Assembly (NCBI GenBank): GCA_944368925.1
Contig: CALVXG010000009.1
Location: 1-64,000, forward strand
Reading direction: 5' to 3'
DNA from: an uncultured Clostridia bacterium
GTDB lineage: Bacteria; Bacillota; Clostridia; Christensenellales; Borkfalkiaceae
Length of the DNA: 64,000 nucleotides
Part shown: piece after piece, positions 58,401 to 64,000 of the stretch
How the letters are laid out: each line of letters opens with the position of its first letter
Numbering within the stretch: position 1 is the stretch's first letter
Notes under the pieces: generated by a model
What the model was told of the DNA's origin: nothing
What the model saw: the letters and a program-made list of their open reading frames with translations, nothing else
Databases searched by the model: none
Made by a program: the position numbers and the translations under genes

Positions 58401-59006
58401 GTCGTTCGTCGCCACAGGTTGGATGCCGCACTCTTTCGCAAGCTGCAACAAGAGCGGCAAAACACGCCGCTGTTCTTCGATCCCGTGATCCTGGATCTCA
58501 ATATAGAAATCTTCGCCGAACATTTCTTTCAGTTCCAGCGCCGTTTTCTTCGCGCCCTCGTAATCACCGCGCAAAAGAAGTTTCGGTATGCGCCCCGCAA
58601 GACACGCCGACAGGCACACCAATCCCTCCGTATGCTCGCGCAGCGTCTTGTAATCCACGCGCGGCTTATAGTAGAACCCGTCCACATAGGCGATGGAATC
58701 CAATTTGACCAGGTTTTTATATCCTTTCTTGTTCTTTGCCAAAAGAATCAGGTGCTCAAATTCGCTGGTATTGTTTTTGACGTGCAGATCCTGCGTCATG
58801 TACAGTTCGCATCCGATGATCGCCTGAATATTGTTCTTGCGGCATTGCTCTGCAAACTGAAGCGTCGCATACATATTCCCGTGGTCCGTGATTGCAATCG
58901 CCTTGATATTGTTTTTCACGCAATGCGATATCAGCTCCTTGACCTTGCAGGCGCCGTCAAGCAGACTGTATTCCGTATGAAGATGCAAATGTACAAATTC
59001 AGCCAT
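55410..59006 (-). CDS. dnaE: DNA polymerase III alpha subunit, DnaE1 type
   Basis: 1198 residues from ATG 59006 (GAGG upstream). N-terminal PHP domain (HLHLHTEYSLLDGA), polymerase core with PDFDVDFCNERR catalytic aspartates and GPGRGSGAAS, helix-hairpin-helix, then an OB-fold domain (about 1000-1080). Essential replicative polymerase subunit in the usual clostridial whiA-dnaE-pfkA order. Confidence 0.97.
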   Translation of the reverse strand: MAEFVHLHLHTEYSLLDGACKVKELISHCVKNNIKAIAITDHGNMYATLQFAEQCRKNNIQAIIGCELYMTQDLHVKNNTSEFEHLILLAKNKKGYKNLVKLDSIAYVDGFYYKPRVDYKTLREHTEGLVCLSACLAGRIPKLLLRGDYEGAKKTALELKEMFGEDFYIEIQDHGIEEQRRVLPLLLQLAKECGIQPVATNDVHYIRKEDWEMQDVLLCIQTKKTIDDPKRMKFDTHEFYLKTPEEMAELFSYVPEAISNTLVIAQKCNEEPCFDLKDNGDPIKDKSLIPGYTPEDGSDPKDYLTKLTWEGLKRRYGEITDAVKKRADYELGIILGMGFAEYYLIVMDFIQWSKSRGIPVGPGRGSGAASIVAYAIGITDIDPLKYDLFFERFLNPDRVTMPDFDVDFCNERRPETIEYVRKKYHPENVAQIVTFGTLASKAAIKDVGRVLRVPYSETDRVTKLMDGKSTISELLGWNIQGLKDKAAAETDEEKRIEIEKKIDEQEKKRNNDFIQLYETDEQLRRVIDMALKLEGMPRNTSMHAAGVVICRKPIADNVPLSRNGEDITTQFNMKEVESIGMLKMDFLALTTLTDIKKACDYIQEDTGRVIDWDEIGYDNKEAYELISEGDTDAVFQLEQGGMKKFMKELKPGCLEDIIAGVALYRPGPMAYIPTYIENKLNPSKVKYDTPLLEHILKITYGVIVYQEQVMQIFQDLAGFSLGQADLVRRAMGKKNKAELMAQKDKFIFGNIKDGGNIEGAVSRGIPKEVAAKIFGDMESFASYAFNKAHATCYAVLAYRTAYLKRFYPKEFLAAILNNRIDKIDEVSKYIVYLKEKNILVLQPDVNKSKTYFSVQGNGVRFGLSALKGVGVNATHSIIKEREEHGEFKNFPDFVFRCAPFLNKRMLEGLICAGGFDCFGVNRAQLLLIYESVLDRANKISKQKQSMQMSLFGDIIEEDNTDIEYPNVPEMETSEKLAKEKAVLGVYVSGHPFEKYSGDFKDCTFSCLKLQNFEEDEDGHKTYPELTDGATVTMGGIIGSYKRINTRSGSTMAFISVEDLYGSIECVAFPNVYDKIKSLVTADKVVLLSGKMQLDEEKAPVIILDKMQEHVGGSVAGGETQESAKPVRPKEHALWLNASNLTEEEFDDLVSMFDQYGNGNAVVKIKRGSKCYRMDHVNDCRGLRGELYLYLTDKDIVQV

Positions 59007-59100
59007 GTATATCCTCGTCTCTTCTCTTAGGTTTGTGATAAATGCTCCGCACGATTGTGCGGAGCCGCAAAAGGGAATCTTAAAACTTCCGAAACTATTT

Positions 59101-59352
59101 TCAGAGTTTTCCGATAAAGTCGGCGATCGCACGCACCGCCGCTGCGCTGTCGGGCCCTTCCGCCCGCACCGTATATTCGTCCCCTTTCAAAAATTTCATA
59201 GAAAGCAATCCGATAATGCTCTTCGCATTGGCACGCTTGGATCCGTCTTCGAAAATAATCTCACTCTTAAATTTTCCCGCTTCAAAGACAATCCTCTGCG
59301 CATCGTACGCATTGTACGTATCCTTATGATATACAAAAGTCCTCTTGTCCAT
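59101..59352 (-). CDS. crh: Crh-like HPr-family protein lacking the active-site histidine
   Basis: 83 residues. The HPr fold is clear in FEAGKFKSEI and ANAKSIIGLLS. The regulatory serine (Ser45 here, Ser46 of HPr) is retained, but the GxHARPA active site is replaced by YNAYDAQ, so His15 and Arg17 are gone. It cannot carry PTS phosphate but can be phosphorylated by HprK, which is encoded at 63184. In Bacillus the His-less Crh also lies just downstream of whiA, matching this position. Ribosome site GGAGG is inside the end of whiA. Confidence 0.85.
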   Translation of the reverse strand: MDKRTFVYHKDTYNAYDAQRIVFEAGKFKSEIIFEDGSKRANAKSIIGLLSMKFLKGDEYTVRAEGPDSAAAVRAIADFIGKL

Positions 59353-59357
59353 GATAA

Positions 59358-60317
59358 TTATTCCTCCGATTGTTCGCCGGCAATTTTGATAAGTCTGCGC
59401 AATCTGTGATTGAGACAGCTTTTTGAAACATTCAACCGCTCCGCAAGCTCTTTGAGCGAAGCTTCTTTATCCGCCAGACGCGCCGCCGCGGTTTCTTTCA
59501 GCGCCGCATCCAGCCCGTCCAACTCTCCCCTCTCTTTTAATTTTTCAATCGCACGAATCTGCCGCACCGACGCGAGCACGCTCTTGTCAAAATTTTTCTG
59601 CATGCAGTTCGCAATGCGGTTGATCTGATTCTTCTCGTCTTTCTGCGCCGCCAGTTCATCCAACTTCGCGAGCGAATTTTCCGCTCCGACCAGCGCCAGA
59701 AAATCTGAAATGCTTTCCCTGCTCTTTAAATAAACGACGTTCGTACCCTTCCGCGCCACGCACTTGGCAAGAATTTCATACTGCGCAAGAATACCGCAAA
59801 AATCTTCGGCCGCCGCTTTTCCCGAAAAAACGATCTCCAAATGATACCCCGATCTTGCGTCTTCCATTTTGGGGAGCATGCAACTGCCGCTTCCTAAAAA
59901 TGCGCCGATCACGTACGCACGTTTACAGCATTCGTTTTCGACAAGATACGGATCAATGCCGAAATTAAAGCCGATATCTTCATCCTTGCGCTCCGCGATC
60001 CCGAGTTCCGTCAAAATATAGAGTGACTTTTCGGACAGGCATTGAAAAACAAGGCGGTTTCGACCATTTCGCACATCTTCCGATGCCTGCACCACTTTCC
60101 ACTCTGCACCGAACACGTCTTCCAAAAGCCCTATAATAAACTCTGCGACTTCCTCGCTCTCCGTCGTGAATTCGAAACCGATCAGAGTTCCACGGCGCAA
60201 AATACTGCCCGTCGTCCGTAAAAAAGCAGAAAGAGCAGCCGTCTTACAACAGGCATTTTCCAGCCCCCTGCGGATCAATTCGCGCTTAATCTCACGCGTA
60301 AAATTCCCCTTTGCCAC
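59358..60317 (-). CDS. whiA: DNA-binding regulator WhiA
   Basis: 319 residues if started at GTG 60317, one base after the PHP stop; the longer upstream frame overlaps the PHP gene and is rejected. N-terminal LAGLIDADG-like homing-endonuclease fold without catalytic residues (CCKTAALSAFLRTTGSI), C-terminal HTH (SLKELAERLNVSKSCLNHR). Affects cell division and chromosome segregation in Gram-positives. The usual rapZ and yvcK neighbours are missing between PHP and whiA. Confidence 0.9.
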   Translation of the reverse strand: MAKGNFTREIKRELIRRGLENACCKTAALSAFLRTTGSILRRGTLIGFEFTTESEEVAEFIIGLLEDVFGAEWKVVQASEDVRNGRNRLVFQCLSEKSLYILTELGIAERKDEDIGFNFGIDPYLVENECCKRAYVIGAFLGSGSCMLPKMEDARSGYHLEIVFSGKAAAEDFCGILAQYEILAKCVARKGTNVVYLKSRESISDFLALVGAENSLAKLDELAAQKDEKNQINRIANCMQKNFDKSVLASVRQIRAIEKLKERGELDGLDAALKETAAARLADKEASLKELAERLNVSKSCLNHRLRRLIKIAGEQSEE

Positions 60318-60318
60318 T

Positions 60319-61095
60319 TTACAAATTTCTCTCTTTAAATTCTCTGAAACGGAAATGCGGAAACTTTCCGTCAATGTTGGCGATCTGTGAATGCGGTATC
60401 TCCACGCGCTCCAACAACTTGTCCACAAGCTGCGTATCGCCGACTCTATCCACGGAATGCGCATCCGAATCGATCAGAAATTGTACGCCCGTATCTCGTA
60501 TTTTTGCGACCTCTTCGTCCGTCAGATGCACCTTCTTCGAATTGAGTTCGATATACGTACCGTAATCCCGCGCCGCTTTCGCTACTTCCACGACGTCACA
60601 GAACGACTGATAATTCAGATGCGTGATCACGTCGATCGGATTTTTTTTGATCGCATTGATATAGGCGTTCGTGTTGTAACGGATCAGACTTTGCGAAGGT
60701 TTGCTGTGCATCGTGGTATGCCAGGAATTGAGCATCAGCAGATACCAAAAATCACGAAAACGCGTAAAACGCACAAAGCGGTGAATGCCCATCAGAAAGA
60801 CGTCAAAATCTTTGTAATCTTTCGGCTGAAGATCTGTGCGGCCCTCTTCGTCGCAAAGATTCGCTTCCGTGCCGACATACACGGGGATACCCGTCCGGGC
60901 GGAGGCATTCCTGCAATCCGTGATGAGCTGCGGCATGCGCTCGTGTCTCAATCCGAAAGCCAACTGTTCAAACCCGTGATCGGTGATCGCTATTTCTTTC
61001 AACCCGATCTCTTTGGCGCGCATCGCGTTCTCCAGGACGGTACCTTTTCCGTGGCTGTACAATGTATGTGTATGATAATCACCCGTCAGAAGCAT
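60319..61095 (-). CDS. PHP-domain phosphoesterase (hprK-murB-whiA cluster type)
   Basis: 258 residues. PHP metal motifs DYHTHTLYSHGKG, ITDHGFEQ, YVGTEAN, THLNY, and IDSDAHS. A conserved clostridial gene of this cluster, proposed to act in phosphoester cleavage; substrate unknown. Its start lies 17 bases inside the end of murB. Confidence 0.88.
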   Translation of the reverse strand: MLLTGDYHTHTLYSHGKGTVLENAMRAKEIGLKEIAITDHGFEQLAFGLRHERMPQLITDCRNASARTGIPVYVGTEANLCDEEGRTDLQPKDYKDFDVFLMGIHRFVRFTRFRDFWYLLMLNSWHTTMHSKPSQSLIRYNTNAYINAIKKNPIDVITHLNYQSFCDVVEVAKAARDYGTYIELNSKKVHLTDEEVAKIRDTGVQFLIDSDAHSVDRVGDTQLVDKLLERVEIPHSQIANIDGKFPHFRFREFKERNL

Positions 61096-61987
61096 CTGTA
61101 AAATCTCCTATGTAACGGATCTCCTCCGTAAGCAACTTCCCCGTCTGCGAAAAAACTTCTTTCTTTATCCGCAAAATCAGCGAACGGTATTCTTCGGCCG
61201 TCGCAGATGAATCGTTTATGATAAAATTCGCGTGCTTCTCGGATACGACCGCTCCGCCGCAGCGCAATCCTTTCAGTCCGCAGTCTTCGATCAGTTTCCC
61301 TGCGGAAAGATCCGGCAAATTTTTGAAAACACATCCGAGGCTTCTGCCCTTTGGCAGTACGCTTCTCTTTTTCAAAATTTCCCTGTACTTTTTCCGCACG
61401 CTATCTTCGTCCGACTTTTTTACACGCAAAGCACAGCCGAGCAAAACCGCATCTTCGTGCATGAAGCGGCTGTCTTTATAAGCATAGCCGCACTCGCGCG
61501 CCGAAAGACGGACGCGCCGTCCCGACAGCAAAACGTCGGCATACTGTAAAACGCTTTGGATATAACAATTCTGCGCGCCCGCGTTCATGAACAGGATCCC
61601 GCCCATGGTCGCCGGGATTCCCGCCAGAAACTCCAATCCGCCCAAACCGTTTTGCGTGGCAACCGCCAAAACTTTCCCGACCGTAGCGCCGCACTCCGCA
61701 TACAGCAACCCGCCTTGCACTGACACGGCATTCGCCTTTTTCGTACAGACTGCGGTGCCGTAAAATCCGCAATCCGAAACAAGAATATTGCTTCCGTTCC
61801 CGAGAACAAAATACGGAATTTTCTTTTCCTTTAAAAAACAGACCGCATCGGCAAGCTGCCCTGCATTTGGCGGGTAAATTCCCAGCGACGCACAACCGCC
61901 GATCCCGACCGTCGTATGCCTTTTAAAGGAAAACGGAGCCTCTGTTTCCGCCGCGGGAAAGCGCGCCGTAAAATCTGTAAAATCCAT
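61079..61987 (-). CDS. murB: UDP-N-acetylenolpyruvoylglucosamine reductase
   Basis: 302 residues from ATG 61987 (AGGAGA upstream; the frame runs on to 62053 but covers the promoter). FAD-binding loops KRHTTVGIGG and LGNGSNILVSD, LEFLAGIPATMGG, KGRSLGCVFKN with the proton-donating Ser region, and the final EEIRYIGDF. Second step of peptidoglycan precursor synthesis. Confidence 0.94.
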   Translation of the reverse strand: MDFTDFTARFPAAETEAPFSFKRHTTVGIGGCASLGIYPPNAGQLADAVCFLKEKKIPYFVLGNGSNILVSDCGFYGTAVCTKKANAVSVQGGLLYAECGATVGKVLAVATQNGLGGLEFLAGIPATMGGILFMNAGAQNCYIQSVLQYADVLLSGRRVRLSARECGYAYKDSRFMHEDAVLLGCALRVKKSDEDSVRKKYREILKKRSVLPKGRSLGCVFKNLPDLSAGKLIEDCGLKGLRCGGAVVSEKHANFIINDSSATAEEYRSLILRIKKEVFSQTGKLLTEEIRYIGDFTDASDG

Positions 61988-62002
61988 GTTCTGCTTTCTC
62001 CT

Positions 62003-62031
62003 ATTATACAGCAAATTCCCTTTTTTTACAA
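62003..62031 (-). promoter_or_regulatory. Promoter of the murB-PHP-whiA-crh block
   Basis: Minus strand: TTGTAA, 17 bp, TATAAT. GGAGA begins one base after the -10 box, so most of the ribosome site would precede the expected transcript start, leaving a leader of only about nine bases. Confidence 0.7.
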
Positions 62032-62033
62032 TG

Positions 62034-63032
62034 CTATTGCAGGAAATTTTCAAAATTTTTTGCGCCGTTTTTGTCTCCCTTCAGTGCCGCCGAAGCACAG
62101 CGCCGCAGCTCCTGCTGCTTTTCTTCGGACAGCCACGCGCTGACCGTATGCCGAACTTCCCCTTTTTCGGCGCCGTCCATGATTTTTTCCGAAGAACCGT
62201 ACACGTCGTAGAAGGCGCTCAACATACCGATTTTCGTAAGTTTTGTCTGTGTCTCTTCGGACAGCAGGCAGTACAAAAAATCCATGCAAGCCGCATACGT
62301 TTCGGCGTCCGCCGAACATACCCCGATATATTGCCACAAGTCACAAAACTCTTGTATCGGTACCGCTTCAACATTAAAATTTCGCGTGCGGAAACGGCTG
62401 ACATCCCGCTGCGTTCCGATCATGAATTCGTATTTCCCGTTGATAAAATCTACATATGCCCGCACGGACGGTTGCACGGGAATCTCACCCGACACCCCGT
62501 ATTCGTATGCGGCCGCTTCTGCCAGCGCCGTCCCACCCGAACTGACGACCGTATTTTCGGCCGAAGCGCGCGAAAAATCTCCGTCTTTTCCGAACAGAAA
62601 ATAGTTTCCGCGGCACCATGGCACGGCGTACGTCTGTCCGTTCATGGAGGCCGCCTGAAAAGTATATTTTTCAAGCGGCAGCACGATTTCAGCCGCTGCA
62701 CCGAAATACGTGCCGAAAGAAATCATATCCGGAATGTTCCCTTCCGAAATGGCTCGTTGTGCGCTATCGGAAGAATACACCGTGACCAGCACGTAGCGAC
62801 CGTACTTCTTTTCATACTCTTTTGCGGCGGAAGATAAAAAATCTGCCCTTGAGCCGATCCCGCCCTCAAACGAATCGATATGCCATAGACGCAAAATTCC
62901 CTTCGGTGCCGCAGGCTCGTGATGGCTCTGCGCGTTCAAAGCTGGATATGCAAAAACAGCGGAAAATACCACGATAAGGGCAAGTAAACAGCAAAAAATC
63001 GGTATTCGGATTTTTCTGAGGAAGTTTTTCAT
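62034..63032 (-). CDS. Orphan extracellular solute-binding protein, family 1 type
   Basis: 332 residues from ATG 63032. N-terminal membrane/signal segment (IPIFCCLLALIVVFSAVFA) without a clear lipobox. Then a periplasmic-binding fold reading LRLWHIDSFEGGIGSRADFL, SSAAKEYEKKYGRYV, PDMISFGTY and YAVPWCRGNYFLF, typical of carbohydrate ABC binding proteins. No permease or ATPase genes are near. It stands between hprK and murB. A -10-like TACAAT lies five bases before ATG, with no fitting ribosome site. Confidence 0.78.
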   Translation of the reverse strand: MKNFLRKIRIPIFCCLLALIVVFSAVFAYPALNAQSHHEPAAPKGILRLWHIDSFEGGIGSRADFLSSAAKEYEKKYGRYVLVTVYSSDSAQRAISEGNIPDMISFGTYFGAAAEIVLPLEKYTFQAASMNGQTYAVPWCRGNYFLFGKDGDFSRASAENTVVSSGGTALAEAAAYEYGVSGEIPVQPSVRAYVDFINGKYEFMIGTQRDVSRFRTRNFNVEAVPIQEFCDLWQYIGVCSADAETYAACMDFLYCLLSEETQTKLTKIGMLSAFYDVYGSSEKIMDGAEKGEVRHTVSAWLSEEKQQELRRCASAALKGDKNGAKNFENFLQ

Positions 63033-63126
63033 ACAATATTGTATTGAATACCTTTCAAAATAATGACGCCCCATTCCTGTCTGTCCGACACTTATACTTC
63101 CCCGATAGCATTTTTGCGTGAAAACA

Positions 63127-63173
63127 GCAAGGCGCCGCGAACGGATAAAATCTGTTCGCGGCGCCTTGCTTTA
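63127..63173 (-). terminator. Terminator after hprK
   Basis: 16-bp perfect G/C-rich stem (63127-63142 with 63154-63169), 11-base loop, moderate T-rich tail on the minus strand. Confidence 0.82.
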
Positions 63174-63183
63174 TAAAAATAAT

Positions 63184-64000
63184 CTATCTTCCGATCGTAC
63201 GCCCGATCAATTCCTGCGCGGCGTCGTATCCCATGCTCTTGAGTCTGAAATTTCGTGCGGCAACCTCGATAATGATCGACAGGTTGCGCCCGGGCTTGAC
63301 GGGAATGGTATGCTTCATGACCTTGCAGCCGAGGATCGTCTCATATTGCGTCCCCTCGCCCAGGCGGTCATATTCCTTTCCGTCCACCCAGTTTTCAAGC
63401 TCCATGACAAGCTCGATATCCTTTTCGTTCAATATCGAACCGGAACCGTACATATTCTTGATATTGATAATGCCGATCCCGCGAAGTTCCATAAAATAAC
63501 GGATCGTTTCGGGAGAGGTACCCACCAGGGAATCGGAAACGCGCTTCACGATCACACTGTCGTCCGCAACCAAACGATGCCCGCGCTTGATAAGCTCCAT
63601 AGCCGTCTCGCTCTTACCGACACCGCTGTGTCCCGTGATCAGTATGCCGACACCCGAAACGTCCATCAGTACGCCGTGCATCGTGATCGAAGGTGCAAGC
63701 CGCTTGTTCAGGTAAAAGAACAAGTCGTTCATGAGCGCGGTCGTCACCTTGTCCGTACGCAGAATCGGAACGCCGGTGAGTCTTGCTTCCTCGATGATCT
63801 CCTGCAAGACGGGCAAATCCCTTGAAAAAATCAGACACGGAATTTCTTTGTACGACAGCAACGTTCTTATTCTGTCCCGGCGAATCTCAGGATCCAAATC
63901 ACGCAGATATTCATACTCCGCATTGCCGAATACCTGAATTCTCGTCGAATCAAAATATTTGAAATAGCCGCCAAGTTGCAACCCGGGCCGCGTCACACTA
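63184..64000 (-). CDS. hprK: HPr kinase/phosphorylase (5' end cut by window edge)
   Basis: About 272 residues are visible; the normal N-terminus (~35-40 residues) lies beyond position 64000. Walker A GHSGVGKSE, then VADDSV and the HprK signature with GIGIINIKNMYGSGSI. It phosphorylates the regulatory serine of HPr/Crh in response to glycolytic state and removes it by phosphorolysis. Its likely target, the Crh-like protein, is encoded ~4 kb downstream. Confidence 0.94.
   Translation of the reverse strand, partial: SVTRPGLQLGGYFKYFDSTRIQVFGNAEYEYLRDLDPEIRRDRIRTLLSYKEIPCLIFSRDLPVLQEIIEEARLTGVPILRTDKVTTALMNDLFFYLNKRLAPSITMHGVLMDVSGVGILITGHSGVGKSETAMELIKRGHRLVADDSVIVKRVSDSLVGTSPETIRYFMELRGIGIINIKNMYGSGSILNEKDIELVMELENWVDGKEYDRLGEGTQYETILGCKVMKHTIPVKPGRNLSIIIEVAARNFRLKSMGYDAAQELIGRTIGR

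Overview
The window reads as a chromosomal segment of a gut-type Clostridia bacterium (Bacillota). Evidence: Gram-positive markers (whiA with an HPr-like protein and hprK, scpAB, GlgC plus GlgD, class II GalT), AGGAGG ribosome sites, strong sigma-A promoters with 17-bp spacers, strictly anaerobic glycyl-radical chemistry, and enzymes for host-glycan sugars. Borkfalkia/Christensenellales-like relatives are possible, but this is a guess from gene content. The standard genetic code appears to be used.

Region 1 (1-2.3 kb): tRNA-Leu(CAG), then a graveyard of DNA-repair fragments (Ku, LigD-type ligase and Y-family polymerase joined end to end), a small two-helix membrane protein, and a PHP phosphoesterase on the minus strand.

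Region 2 (2.3-18.3 kb): a complete glycyl-radical-enzyme microcompartment locus of the fucose/rhamnose type (GRM5-like). Promoter 1 drives the propanediol dehydratase, its activase, a PduU/EutS shell protein and a EutP-like GTPase. Promoter 2 drives fuculose-phosphate aldolase, a GlcG/PduO-C protein, CoA-acylating aldehyde dehydrogenase, alcohol dehydrogenase, four BMC-H proteins, PduL, a EutN vertex protein, PduS and PduT. A DeoR regulator, a ParA ATPase, a ParB-domain protein and an iron-dependent alcohol dehydrogenase follow. Inferred flow: fuculose-1-P to lactaldehyde to 1,2-propanediol to propionaldehyde to propanol and propionyl-phosphate. The ParA/ParB-like pair is a candidate positioning system for the compartment.

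Region 3 (18.5-30.6 kb): cytosolic glycan use (GH20 hexosaminidase, a broken LMW-PTP, GH2 beta-galactosidase, GalT, GalE), then lysA, a site-2 protease and scpAB.

Region 4 (30.6-49.7 kb, minus strand): hflX, a tyrosine recombinase, a gene-poor AT-rich gap, two trypsin-like lipoproteins of which only one domain keeps its catalytic triad, a glycogen operon in the order glgB, glgC, glgD, glgA, glgP, GH13, a second gene-poor gap full of hairpins, and an alpha/beta hydrolase. A 27-bp element occurs four times between genes here.

Region 5 (49.8-64 kb): a secreted SH3-NlpC/P60 wall hydrolase and a CorC/CNNM protein on the plus strand. A minus-strand core block follows: hprK (cut by the window edge), an orphan solute-binding protein, murB, PHP, whiA, a Crh-like His-less HPr, dnaE, pfkA, a 1-phosphofructokinase-type pfkB and an HD phosphohydrolase. 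Several genes have a -10 box only 5-6 bases from the start codon and no Shine-Dalgarno site, which suggests that leaderless transcripts are common in this organism.
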